Source: Klenkia soli (GTDB lineage: Bacteria; Actinomycetota; Actinomycetes; Mycobacteriales; Geodermatophilaceae). Taken from it: a DNA stretch of 64,000 nt. The notes below the pieces were generated by a model, which saw only the letters and a list, made by a program, of their open reading frames with translations, was not told where the DNA came from and made no database searches. The stretch lies in contig NZ_FNIR01000009.1 in NCBI RefSeq assembly GCF_900103975.1, positions 186,001 through 250,000 on the forward strand, in the 5' to 3' direction. Below, one piece after another: positions 32,500 through 40,287 of the stretch. The translations under genes were made by a program, and so were the position numbers. Numbering within the stretch: position 1 is the stretch's first letter; each line of letters begins with the position of its first letter.

Positions 32500-33767
32500 G
32501 GCTCCGTCGTCGACCGTCCTCGGCGGTGGACCCCACGCCCGCCGCCGATCGGTTCCGCTTCACCGACCTGCTGGGCGAGGCCACCGCCGACATCGGCTCC
32601 CGCCCGGGCCGACTGGTCACCACGATCGTGGGCACCGTGCTCGGCGTGGCCGCGCTCATCGCGACCATCGGCTTCGCGCAGACCGCGGCCGGCCAGATCG
32701 CCCGGCAGTTCGACGCCTCGGCGGCCACCGCGCTGGTGGTCACCCCGGCGACGGCGAACACCGGCGGGGGCGACGGATCCACGGTGGCCACGGGGGTGCT
32801 GCCCTGGGACGCCGTCGACCGCGTGGAACGGCTGGCCGGGGTGGAGTCCGCCGCGCTGCTGGCCGAGCTGTCGCTGCCCGAGGCGACCGTCACCGCCGTC
32901 CCCGTCAACGACCCGTCGCAGGCCCCGGTGGCGCCGCCGGCGCTGTACGCCGCGTCGGCCGAGCTGATGGACGCCGTCGGCGGGCACCTGGCCACGGGCC
33001 GGTTCTTCGACTCCGGCCACGACGCCCGCGGGGACCGGGTGGTGGTGCTGGGTGCCCGGGCCGCCGACCGGCTGGGCGTCGAGCGGGTGGACAGCCAGCC
33101 CTCGATCTTCGTCGACGGGATCGCCTACGCCGTGCTGGGCATCGTCGACCGCACCGACGTGCGCGGCGAGCTGCTGGACGCGGTGATCATGCCCACGGGC
33201 ACGGCCCGGGCCGACGTCGGCCTCGCGACCCCCGGTGACCTGCAGGCCCGCATCGCCGTCGGCACCGGGCCGCAGCTGAGCGAGCAGGCACCCCTGACGC
33301 TGGCGCCCGACGAGCCCGGCAGCCTCGACGTGCGGGCGCCCTCGGCGCGGTCGCAGCTGGGCCAGTCGGTGCAGGCCGACGTCAACGGGGTGTTCGTGAT
33401 CCTCTCGGTGATCGTGCTGCTGGCCGGCGGGGTCGGCATCGCCAGCGTGACCATGCTGTCGGTCGTCGAACGCACCGGCGAGATCGGCCTGCGCCGCGCG
33501 GTGGGCGCCACCTCCCGGCAGATCGCCGGGCAGTTCGTGGCCGAGTCCGTGGTCATCGGCGTGCTGGGCGGGCTGATCGGGGCCGCGGTGGGTGTCGCCG
33601 CCGTCGTGGTCATCTCCGCGGCGCGCGACTGGGCGCCGGTGGTCGACCCCTGGGTGGCCCTCGGCGGCACGGTGCTCGGCGCCGTCCTCGGGCTGGTCGC
33701 CGGCGGACTGCCGGCCCGCCGCGCCGCCCGCATCGAACCCGTCGAGGCCCTCCGCGGCGGCACGTGA
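32496..33767 (+). CDS. ABC transporter permease (MacB/FtsX family)
   Basis: A 423-residue permease with one N-terminal helix (LVTTIVGTVLGVAALIATIGFA, about residues 42-63), a large extracytoplasmic MacB periplasmic-core domain (about 65-300) and three C-terminal helices of the FtsX domain with the hallmark TMLSVVERTGEIGLRRAVGATSRQIAGQFVAESVVIGVLGG (about 325-365) and ending PARRAARIEPVEALRGG. It closes the four-gene efflux operon. GTG 32496 overlaps the ATPase stop by 4 bases. One four-helix permease per operon implies a homodimer, as in MacB. Confidence 0.92.
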   Translation: MRLRRRPSSAVDPTPAADRFRFTDLLGEATADIGSRPGRLVTTIVGTVLGVAALIATIGFAQTAAGQIARQFDASAATALVVTPATANTGGGDGSTVATGVLPWDAVDRVERLAGVESAALLAELSLPEATVTAVPVNDPSQAPVAPPALYAASAELMDAVGGHLATGRFFDSGHDARGDRVVVLGARAADRLGVERVDSQPSIFVDGIAYAVLGIVDRTDVRGELLDAVIMPTGTARADVGLATPGDLQARIAVGTGPQLSEQAPLTLAPDEPGSLDVRAPSARSQLGQSVQADVNGVFVILSVIVLLAGGVGIASVTMLSVVERTGEIGLRRAVGATSRQIAGQFVAESVVIGVLGGLIGAAVGVAAVVVISAARDWAPVVDPWVALGGTVLGAVLGLVAGGLPARRAARIEPVEALRGGT

Positions 33768-33796
33768 CCCCGTCATGACCGTCGAGTGGCGCCTCA

Positions 33797-33813
33797 GGGC
33801 TCCGGATCAGCCC
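33797..33813. terminator. Short hairpin between convergent genes
   Basis: GGGCT-ccggatc-AGCCC lies in the 96-base gap between the efflux permease and the convergent 33864 gene. The stem is short with no T-run; it is a possible bidirectional terminator. Confidence 0.35.
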
Positions 33814-33863
33814 ATCCCGAACCACCGGACGCCACGCGACGCGGCGCCCGCGCTCGTCGGCCC

Positions 33864-34181
33864 TCAGGTGTCGGGGAACAGCCCGGCCAGCGCAGCCGCA
33901 CCGCGCAGCGTCTCGAGCTCGGCGGGGGTGGCCCGCAGTGCCCCGCGGTCGACGGCGTCGTCGATGTCGGACCACTCGATCTCGGCCCACAGACCACCAC
34001 CGAGCTCGTCGACGTCGGGCTGCACGCGGAGCAGCCCGGCCGCCAGCAGCGCGAAGACGCTGGGGCCTTCGTCGATCACCAGCTCGAGCGCGGGTTCCAG
34101 CCCGGGGTCGCCGCAGGCGGTGCGGATGAGGGCGACCTCGAGCTCCTCGGCCGTCCAGACGCCCAGCAGCGACGGCCTCAC
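33864..34181 (-). CDS. Hypothetical protein downstream of mysD
   Basis: A small acidic, Leu/Ala/Glu-rich protein of 105 residues (LLGVWTAEELEVALIRTACGDPGLEPALELVIDEGPSVFALLAAGLL...LWAEIEWSDIDDAVDRGAL) with no membrane segment and no domain I recognise. It follows the D-Ala-D-Ala ligase-like gene. GTG 34181 starts the conserved-looking part; an alternative GTG 34238 in the same frame would overlap the mysD stop by 4 bases, a pattern common in this genome, and give 124 residues. If the longer start is right, the gene is translationally coupled to the sunscreen cluster and belongs to it. Otherwise it may be an unrelated neighbour. Confidence 0.6.
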   Translation of the reverse strand: MRPSLLGVWTAEELEVALIRTACGDPGLEPALELVIDEGPSVFALLAAGLLRVQPDVDELGGGLWAEIEWSDIDDAVDRGALRATPAELETLRGAAALAGLFPDT

Positions 34182-34234
34182 CGGCGTCCGTCCAGGTGCG
34201 CGAAGATCACCGGCAGACCCTACGAGCGCTCCGG

Positions 34235-35239
34235 TCACCGCGCGAGGGCAGCCCGCACCGCGTCGGCGAACAGCTCGGGCAGCTCGATCCCCGCGGCCCG
34301 GGCCATCGTGGGGATGACGCTCTGCCGGGCGAACGAGTTGTACAGGCCCGCCTCGAGGAACCACGGGACGCCGTCGGGGTCGACCCGGAAGTCGAAGAGC
34401 GAGTAGTCCCGGCAGCCCAGCGCCACGTGGGCGCGGCGGGCCGCCGCCCAGACCGGGGCCGTCACCGGGTCGGCCGGGTCCACGATCCAGACGGTCGGGG
34501 TGTCCTTGGCCATCAGGCCCAGCCGGCCGTCGTCGGACCTGCGGATCTTGTCCTCGGCGGTGCGCACCTCGTGGCCGGCCGCGAACCCGTACTCCTCCAA
34601 CGGCAACGGCACCAGCTCGCCGTCCCGGACGACCACCCCGCAGCGCACCTCGCGACCCAGCGGCACGAAGTCCTCGACCAGCACGTCCGTGGACTCGGCC
34701 CGGGCGGCGGCGAGCGCCGCCGAGAACTCCTCGGGTGCGCGGACCAGCGAGATCCCGGCGGAGTTGTCCGCGTCGACGGGCTTCACGACGACGGGCGGCG
34801 CCAGCGTCGGCTCCGCCCCCGGCGGCAGCACCTCCCCGGCCGGCACCCGCACCCCGGCCGCGGCGACCACCGCGCGGGCCCGCGCCTTGTGCGCCCCCGT
34901 CGCCATGACGTCGGACGGGTTGCCGACGAACGGGATGCCCAGCAGGTCCAGCAGCGACCGGTAGGTGGTCATGCCCGGGATGCAGAACATCTGCGGCAGC
35001 GCGACGTCGACCTCGAGGGAGGTCAACCGGGCCAGGGCCTCCCCCACGGGCACGGGCGGGGCGTCCGCCAGATCGGCCAGCGACGCGGGGAACCGCCACG
35101 AGCCGTCCGGCGACACGTGGGCCACCAGGTGCTCGTGGGCGGTGCCCACGTTGGCCAGGCAGTCGGCGGCGTAGAGCCGGGACAGGTCGTCCATGAACGC
35201 GCTGGTCGGCGAACCGACCAGGTGCAGCACCCGGGTCAT
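34235..35239 (-). CDS. mysD: MysD-like D-Ala-D-Ala ligase homologue (mycosporine amino acid ligase)
   Basis: A 334-residue ATP-grasp ligase of the D-Ala-D-Ala ligase fold. It has an N-terminal Rossmann-like part with VALPQMFCIPGMTTYRSLLDLLGIPFVGNP, ATP-binding VVVKPVDADNSAGISLVRAPEEF (about residue 150) and metal-binding SLFDFRVDPDGVPWFLEAGLYNSF (about 285). A chromosomal cell-wall Ddl would sit near murein genes; this one is joined to MysC by a TGATG overlap. In known clusters MysD adds a second amino acid (Ser, Thr or others) to mycosporine-glycine to give shinorine or porphyra-334. The amino acid preferred here cannot be read from sequence. Confidence 0.85.
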   Translation of the reverse strand: MTRVLHLVGSPTSAFMDDLSRLYAADCLANVGTAHEHLVAHVSPDGSWRFPASLADLADAPPVPVGEALARLTSLEVDVALPQMFCIPGMTTYRSLLDLLGIPFVGNPSDVMATGAHKARARAVVAAAGVRVPAGEVLPPGAEPTLAPPVVVKPVDADNSAGISLVRAPEEFSAALAAARAESTDVLVEDFVPLGREVRCGVVVRDGELVPLPLEEYGFAAGHEVRTAEDKIRRSDDGRLGLMAKDTPTVWIVDPADPVTAPVWAAARRAHVALGCRDYSLFDFRVDPDGVPWFLEAGLYNSFARQSVIPTMARAAGIELPELFADAVRAALAR

Positions 35240-36576
35240 CAGTCGCCCGCCGGCTGCACGAGCTTGCCGATGTTGAAGTCGATCCGCATCCACGCGCCCC
35301 GGGACCGCAGGCTGGCCAGCAGCAGCAGCGGGATCTGCACGTGGTGCAGCACCAGGTAGGGCAGGGGGTCGGCGCGGTCGAACACCGCTTCCTTGCCCGC
35401 GCGCACGACGCGCCAGCGCTCCCGCGCGGTCCGCGGAGCGCTGAGCGCTCGCCAGAGCTCGTGGTAGAGCCAGTAGGTGGGGCGGCTGCCGGGCAGCGGT
35501 TCCAGCGGGGTGTCCCGCGTGCCGAGGTAGGCGTCGGCCAGGCCCGGGTGGGCCGGGTGGTCGTGGAACATCGTGATCGCCGAGTGGGTGCGCGGATTGC
35601 ACTCGATCGCGTACGGGTTGCCCTCGGCGTCCTCGAGGAAGTCGAACGAGACCTGCCCGGTGAGCCCGAGCTCGCGCACGAACGTGGTCACCCACTCGCG
35701 GATCCGCGGCCGCTCGACCTGGGCGTAGTTGACCTGGAACGCCGACGACGGGCAGCAGCACCACACGGTGACGACGCCGTCCCGGGCGGTGGAGTGCGTG
35801 CAGATCTCCGTGCCGGTGACGAACTCCTGCAGGATCCAGGGGTTCTCGGGGCTGATCGGCTTGCCCGCCAGGAACTGCTCGGTGGCCGCGCGGGAGGGCA
35901 GCGGCAACGGCGTGAGGTCCAGGCGGTGCACCGGGTCGTAGGCGATCGACTTGAGCACGTAGGGCTTCGTCGCGCCGGTGAAGTCGTGGTCGAGCACCTG
36001 GTCCGCCGAGGTGATCAGGTGGGTGTCGGGGACCCCGAGGCCCAGCGACGCGGCCAGCTCGGTGAACCGGTGCTTGTCGTCCAGGGTGCGCACCATCTCG
36101 GCGTCCAGGCTGAGCACCTCGCACTCCCCGGACAGCAGGTCGGCCGCGGCGGCGTCGAACTCCGAGGCCACCGGCGAGCAGACCGGCACGTAGAGGTCCA
36201 CCCCCTCGGCCCGGACGACGTCCAGCAGCGCCTGCGCGTAGCCGGGGTCCCGCGGGTCGGGCACGACGTGGAACGCGGCCACCGCGCGGGAGAACCGGTG
36301 CCCGGTGAACCGGTAGGTCGCCTTCTCCACCAGCACCACGCGGTGCCCGGCGGCGTGGAAGGACCGGGCCAGCTGCAGCGCCTTGGTCATCTTCCCGCCG
36401 CTGATCAGCACGGTCCGCGGCTGCGCCGCCGGCGCCGGGCGCGGGGGACGGGTGGTGAGCAGCGCCGCCGCGGTGACGGCGAGGTCCACCGGCAGGGTCA
36501 GTGCCAGGCCGGCCAGCACCCCCGCCGACCGCCACGGCGTCGGGGTCGGCCGGGTGGTCGTGGCGGGGGGTGCCAC
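35239..36576 (-). CDS. mysC: MysC-like ATP-grasp ligase (mycosporine-glycine synthase)
   Basis: A 445-residue ATP-grasp protein. A hydrophobic N-terminal stretch (about residues 18-45) is followed by TVLISGGKMTKALQLARSFHAAGHRVVLVEKATYRFTGHRFS, DKHRFTELAASLGLGVPDTHLI, KPYVLKSIAYDPVHRLDLTPLP and the ATP/metal site FDFLEDAEGNPYAIECNPRTHSAITMF. This set and length match MysC, which activates 4-deoxygadusol with ATP and adds glycine to form mycosporine-glycine. GTG 36576 is 11 bases after the dioxygenase stop; no good ribosome site is seen, so the exact start is less sure. The next gene (mysD) starts on its stop codon. Confidence 0.87.
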   Translation of the reverse strand: MAPPATTTRPTPTPWRSAGVLAGLALTLPVDLAVTAAALLTTRPPRPAPAAQPRTVLISGGKMTKALQLARSFHAAGHRVVLVEKATYRFTGHRFSRAVAAFHVVPDPRDPGYAQALLDVVRAEGVDLYVPVCSPVASEFDAAAADLLSGECEVLSLDAEMVRTLDDKHRFTELAASLGLGVPDTHLITSADQVLDHDFTGATKPYVLKSIAYDPVHRLDLTPLPLPSRAATEQFLAGKPISPENPWILQEFVTGTEICTHSTARDGVVTVWCCCPSSAFQVNYAQVERPRIREWVTTFVRELGLTGQVSFDFLEDAEGNPYAIECNPRTHSAITMFHDHPAHPGLADAYLGTRDTPLEPLPGSRPTYWLYHELWRALSAPRTARERWRVVRAGKEAVFDRADPLPYLVLHHVQIPLLLLASLRSRGAWMRIDFNIGKLVQPAGD

Positions 36577-36587
36577 CAGGTGCGGGG

Positions 36588-37397
36588 TCAGGAGGTCACC
36601 CCGGCGTCCGCGGCGGCCGGGCCGTGGTCGCGGACCATGCCGCGGTGCATCACCCGGTCGCCGACGACGACGGAGTGGTCGCCGCGGTGCAGGACGCAGG
36701 CGTTGTCCCACATCACCACGTCGCCCGGGGACCACGCGTGGGCCAGGCTGTTCTCCCCGGTGGTCGAGTGGGCGTAGAGCTGGGCGACCAGCTCGGCGGC
36801 CTCGTCGTCGGGCAGCCCGCTGACCGACGCGCACCGCTTCGGGGTGGTCAGGAACAGCGCCGGCCGGTGGGTCAGCGGGTGCGGGCGGACCACGGGGTGC
36901 TCGGCCTCGGTCTCGTCGTCCGCGGTGAGCAGGGTCGGGTCGATGCCGGTGACCACGTGCCGGATGCTGCGCTCGCGGACCCGGTCGGCCAGCTCGGCGG
37001 GCAGGGTCTCCCAGGCGCGGTACTGCGAGGTGAACACCGTCTCGCCGCCCTGCGAGGGGATCTGCACGGCCCGCAGCGCGGTGTACGCCGGCGGGGTGGA
37101 CAGGTAGGAGCTGTCCACGTGGAAGGTGCTGCGCGGCGGGTCGGCCCGGCCCACGTTGCTGATCACGTTGAGGTCGGGGAACCCGTCGACCGGGGTCTCG
37201 CCGGCGGTGAAGGTCAACGGGCCGAACGACTCCAGGAAGGCCAGGAAGGCGGTGTCGTCGACGCGCTGGTCGGGCAGGACGACGACGCCGTGCTCGGCCA
37301 GCGCGGCGCGCAGGCCCTCGACGTCGGCGGCGGCCAGCGGTCCGACGTCGACGCCCTCGACGACGGCCCCGAGCGGCTCGAGCGGCTGGATCTGCAT
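36588..37397 (-). CDS. TauD/TfdA-type Fe(II)/2-oxoglutarate dioxygenase within the mycosporine cluster
   Basis: A 269-residue dioxygenase with the facial triad His93-x-Asp95 (TFHVDSSY) and distal His237 (DNACVLHRGDH), and Arg252 (MHRGMV) for the 2-oxoglutarate carboxylate. The N-terminal LGAVVEGVDVGPL is typical of TauD. It lies between mysB and mysC on the same strand with gaps of about 10 bases, and GAGGAG precedes ATG 37397. The known cluster dioxygenase MysH (palythine formation) belongs to the phytanoyl-CoA hydroxylase group, not TauD, so this may be a convergent or new tailoring step. Hydroxylation or oxidative C-N cleavage of a mycosporine is inferred from position only. Confidence 0.82.
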   Translation of the reverse strand: MQIQPLEPLGAVVEGVDVGPLAAADVEGLRAALAEHGVVVLPDQRVDDTAFLAFLESFGPLTFTAGETPVDGFPDLNVISNVGRADPPRSTFHVDSSYLSTPPAYTALRAVQIPSQGGETVFTSQYRAWETLPAELADRVRERSIRHVVTGIDPTLLTADDETEAEHPVVRPHPLTHRPALFLTTPKRCASVSGLPDDEAAELVAQLYAHSTTGENSLAHAWSPGDVVMWDNACVLHRGDHSVVVGDRVMHRGMVRDHGPAAADAGVTS

Positions 37398-37407
37398 GGG
37401 GTTCTCC

Positions 37408-38184
37408 TCAGCTGGGGGTGCGGCGGACCAGGGTGATGCCGTCGCGCAGGGGGACGAGCACCTGCTCGACCCGCGGGTCGGCGGTCACCCGGGTGTTGAA
37501 CGCGGCGATGGCCTCGCCGTTGGCGGTGCGCTCGCCGGCCCACGGCTGGCCCTGCATCAGGGTGTTGTCGACCGCGACCAGGCCGTCCGCGGCGAGCAGA
37601 CCCGAGTCGAGCAGGGTGTCGAGGTAGCCGGCGTACCCGGCCTTGTCGGCGTCGACGAACACCAGGTCGAAGACCTGCCCCTCGGCCGCGAGGGCGGCCA
37701 GGGAGTCCGCGGCGGGCCCCACCCGGACGTCGATCCGGGCACCCGCGGGGAAGCAGCCCCGCGCGAAGGCGGCGACGTCGGGATCGAGCTCGCAGGCCAC
37801 GACCTCGCCGTCGGCGGGCAGCGCCTCGGCCATGGCCAGCGCGCCGTAGCCGGTGAACATGCCGATCTCCAGCACCCGGCGGGCGCGGGTCATGCCGACC
37901 AGGAAGGCCAGGAACCGGCCCTCGACGTGCCCGGACAGCATCTCGGCCTCCAGCGTCCCGCTCCAGGGTGCGGTGCGGGTGCGCTCGGCCAGCGCGGCCA
38001 GCCCCGGGGACTCCGGGGAGGTGTGCTGCTCCAGGTAGGGCTCGAAGCCGACCGCGAGCTCCAGGACGGCGGCCAGCTCGGCCGCCACGTCGGGCGGCAG
38101 GTCGGCCCGGGCGCAGACCGCGTCCAGCCGCGCCGCCAGGATCCCCAGCGGCGTGACCGGACGCAGTCCGACGGCCGGGGTCAC
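37408..38184 (-). CDS. mysB: MysB-like O-methyltransferase (4-deoxygadusol synthase step)
   Basis: A 258-residue SAM-dependent methyltransferase of the CCoAOMT-like class: RRVLEIGMFTGYGALAMAEALPADGEVVACELDPDVAAFAR (SAM-binding motif I and the acidic loop, about residues 85-125) and FDLVFVDADKAGYAGYLDTLL (metal/catalytic region). The N-terminal block AVCARADLPPDVAAELAAVLELAVGFEPYLEQHTSPES fits MysB-type enzymes, which methylate desmethyl-4-deoxygadusol to 4-deoxygadusol. GTG 38184 overlaps the mysA stop by 4 bases, as in many two-enzyme DDGS/O-MT pairs. Confidence 0.87.
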   Translation of the reverse strand: MTPAVGLRPVTPLGILAARLDAVCARADLPPDVAAELAAVLELAVGFEPYLEQHTSPESPGLAALAERTRTAPWSGTLEAEMLSGHVEGRFLAFLVGMTRARRVLEIGMFTGYGALAMAEALPADGEVVACELDPDVAAFARGCFPAGARIDVRVGPAADSLAALAAEGQVFDLVFVDADKAGYAGYLDTLLDSGLLAADGLVAVDNTLMQGQPWAGERTANGEAIAAFNTRVTADPRVEQVLVPLRDGITLVRRTPS

Positions 38185-39425
38185 GGACCTGCCACGACCT
38201 CGCTGACGACGGGGCTGGTGCGCGGCACCATGAACGCGTCGACCCCGGCACCCCCGCGCGGCAGCGCAGCGGCGACCTCGCGGTGCAGCTCGAGGGTCTG
38301 CACCAGCTCGTCGTCGGCGACGTCGTTCATGAACGTGCACTCGCCGATCGGCTTCGGGGCGGCCGCCCGGAGGAGGCCGTCGCGGGTCTGCAGGATCGAC
38401 CTCGTGGAGTCGCGCAGCAGGTCCGCGGTGAGGTGCGGGCTGTCGACGGTGAGGCCCAGCCGGCTCATCAGGGCGTGGATCCGGTCCCGGTCGGCGACGG
38501 TGATGTACCCGCGCTCGGCGGCCAGGGTCGCCGAGTAGGCCATGTCCACCGAGATGGCGTGCCCGTGGAAGTACGGGATGTCCGGGGTGAGCTCGAGGGT
38601 GGGGCTCCAGGTGTGGCCGTAGGCGATCACCCGGTCGAGGTCCAGCTCGGCCAGGTTGGGCACCTCGAGCTGGAGCATCGTGTCGATGGCCTCGTCGGTG
38701 ACCTGGTCGGCGACCTTGCGGATCTCGGGGTTGCCGTCGAGGTGGCCGAACCGGGTGCGCAGCAGCTCCTCGCCGTGCTCGTCGAGGAGGTCGAACACCG
38801 TGCGGTTCGCCACGACGGCGATCTTGATCAGCTCGGCCATGCCGTTGCGCACCTGGTCCTCGGCGAGCGAGGCCAGGAAGGAGAAGTCCAGGAAGACCGT
38901 GGACGACGCGTGGTAGGCGCCGAGCCGGTTCTTGGCCTTGCCGTGGTTCACCGCGACCTTGATCGACACGCTGGCGTCGATCAGCCCGATCAGCGTGGTG
39001 GGGATGCGGATGTAGGGCGTGGACCGCTTGTAGGCCGCGCAGGCGAACCCGGCGACGTCGGTGACCAGGCCACCGCCGACGACCAGCGGGGCCTCGGTGC
39101 GCAGCAGGCCGTAGGACCCGAAGACGTCGACCAGGCGCTCGAGGGTGTCCATGGTCTTGTCGGTCTCGGCGATGGCCACCGGGACGATCGTGAGCTCGAC
39201 GCCGGCGGCGGCGAAGTAGGCCTCCATCGCCTCGCGGTGCAGGGCCAGCACGTTCTCGTCCACCACGGCCAGGCAGCGGCCGGCCTCGCGGTAGCAGTCG
39301 GCCAGCTGCTGGTTGTGCGGGGCGAACACGCCGTCGACCGGCACCAGGCGGTACTCGGTGCGGTGCACGGCCTCGACGGAGAAGCCCCCGTCGGTGCGGG
39401 TGACGCTGGAGCTGACGGTGGTCAT
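38181..39425 (-). CDS. mysA: MysA-like sugar-phosphate cyclase (DDGS / EEVS family)
   Basis: A 414-residue member of the dehydroquinate-synthase superfamily. It has NAD-binding VVGGGLVTDVAGFACAAYKRSTPYIRIPTTLIGLIDASVSIK, the lysine segment RNGMAELIKIAVVA, and metal ligands in AYGHTWSPTLE and FHGHAISVDMA. The extended N terminus (TEYRLVPVDGVFAPHNQQLADCY) and the AYKR variant set it apart from shikimate DHQS. In mycosporine clusters this enzyme turns sedoheptulose 7-phosphate into desmethyl-4-deoxygadusol (DDGS); EEVS homologues make 2-epi-5-epi-valiolone instead. The adjacent O-methyltransferase favours DDGS. GAGGGGA precedes ATG 39425, which is 11 bases after the HAD gene stop. Confidence 0.88.
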   Translation of the reverse strand: MTTVSSSVTRTDGGFSVEAVHRTEYRLVPVDGVFAPHNQQLADCYREAGRCLAVVDENVLALHREAMEAYFAAAGVELTIVPVAIAETDKTMDTLERLVDVFGSYGLLRTEAPLVVGGGLVTDVAGFACAAYKRSTPYIRIPTTLIGLIDASVSIKVAVNHGKAKNRLGAYHASSTVFLDFSFLASLAEDQVRNGMAELIKIAVVANRTVFDLLDEHGEELLRTRFGHLDGNPEIRKVADQVTDEAIDTMLQLEVPNLAELDLDRVIAYGHTWSPTLELTPDIPYFHGHAISVDMAYSATLAAERGYITVADRDRIHALMSRLGLTVDSPHLTADLLRDSTRSILQTRDGLLRAAAPKPIGECTFMNDVADDELVQTLELHREVAAALPRGGAGVDAFMVPRTSPVVSEVVAGP

Positions 39426-39436
39426 GGCGGGTCCCC

Positions 39437-40096
39437 TCAGGCCTGCAGGCCGGTCGGCAGGTCGGCCGGGTCCAGCCGGTCCACGACCCGTGCGGCGCCG
39501 AAGTCGTGCCCGGCGGTGTTGGTGTTCGGGAAGGCCAGGCAGGTGACGCCGGCCGCGGTGGCGGACTCCACCCCGCCGACGTTGTCCTCGACCGCGACGG
39601 CCTCCGCCGCGTCCTCGCCGAGGGTCTGCAGCGCGTAGGCGTAGGCGGCCGGGTCGGGCTTGGACGTCGACACCACGGAGCTGTCCACGACCAGGTCGAA
39701 GTCGGACAGGCTCAGCTCGTCGACACCCTGCACGAGGGCCACGACGTTCTCGGGCGACGTCGTCGTCACCAGCGCGACCTTGCCGCCGGCCTGCTTCGCG
39801 CTGCGCAGGGACTCCAGCACGCCCGGGCGGGCGGTCAGGCCCCCGCGGCCCAGCTTCTGCTGGAAGAGCTCGGACTTGGTCGCGTGCACGGCGGCGGCGT
39901 CGACGTCCTGGCCGCGGTCGGCCGCGTAGCCGGCGATCCGGTCGGCCCCGCCGTTGCCGCGGAGCATCTCGCGGTACTCGTCGGTCTCCCAGCGCCAGTC
40001 GAGGTCGTGGGCGGCGAACGCCTCGTTGAAGGACTCCCGTTGGAGCTCGGAGGTGTCGGCGATCGTGCTGATGGAGCCGAACAGGAGAGCGGACAC
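39437..40096 (-). CDS. HAD-fold protein lacking the catalytic DxD (pseudo-phosphatase), first gene of the mycosporine operon
   Basis: A 219-residue HAD-IA homologue. Motif I, normally FDxDGT, reads LLFGSISTIADTSELQ, so the nucleophile and acid aspartates are Gly7 and Ile9. Motifs II (VTTTS, 110-114), III (Lys146 in STSKPDP) and IV (Glu170-Asp171 in VEDNVGG) remain, and the cap (FNEAFAAHDLDWRWETDEYREML) is intact. Phosphatase chemistry is therefore unlikely, and binding, regulation or another reaction is more plausible. GTG 40096 has GAGG 6 bases upstream; a longer in-frame start at 40246 would cover the promoter and is rejected. It leads the operon, 11 bases before mysA, so a role in the cyclase step is inferred. 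Confidence 0.8.
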   Translation of the reverse strand: MSALLFGSISTIADTSELQRESFNEAFAAHDLDWRWETDEYREMLRGNGGADRIAGYAADRGQDVDAAAVHATKSELFQQKLGRGGLTARPGVLESLRSAKQAGGKVALVTTTSPENVVALVQGVDELSLSDFDLVVDSSVVSTSKPDPAAYAYALQTLGEDAAEAVAVEDNVGGVESATAAGVTCLAFPNTNTAGHDFGAARVVDRLDPADLPTGLQA

Positions 40097-40149
40097 GCAG
40101 GACCTCGCAAAGTGGTGGGCCGGGCGCCGGAACGGCCTGGCGATGCGGG

Positions 40150-40180
40150 GACTGTATCCAGGTAAGGGATCTTTACGCAG
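40150..40180 (-). promoter_or_regulatory. Candidate promoter/operator of the mycosporine operon
   Basis: On the minus strand TACAGT (40156-40151) could be a -10 element about 55 bases before the first start codon. Just upstream is a dyad, GTAA-gggatct-TTAC (40162-40176), one of few A/T-rich spots nearby. No canonical -35 is seen, so an activator or alternative sigma factor is possible. Confidence 0.3.
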
Positions 40181-40287
40181 GTCGGGTGGAGTTCGTTCAG
40201 CTGCTCGACACCCGCGCGCCGCGTGCGCGCACCGACAGTGGACCACCGGACGGACCGGTCCGCCCGACGAGGTGCACCATCAGCCGG

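Noticed and set aside
34235-35239. Cell-wall D-alanine-D-alanine ligase (ddl)
   Set aside because: The start overlaps the MysC-like gene's stop and the gene is within the mycosporine cluster; no murein genes are nearby.
38181-39425. Shikimate-pathway dehydroquinate synthase (aroB)
   Set aside because: The AYKR and GHTWSP variants, the long N terminus and the neighbouring O-methyltransferase and ATP-grasp genes fit the DDGS/EEVS group; no other aro gene is near.
40097-40246. Upstream start (40246) for the HAD-fold protein, which might restore a leader or missing motif
   Set aside because: The added 50 residues contain no DxD motif and cover the promoter; GTG 40096 has a good ribosome site and aligns with the HAD N terminus.
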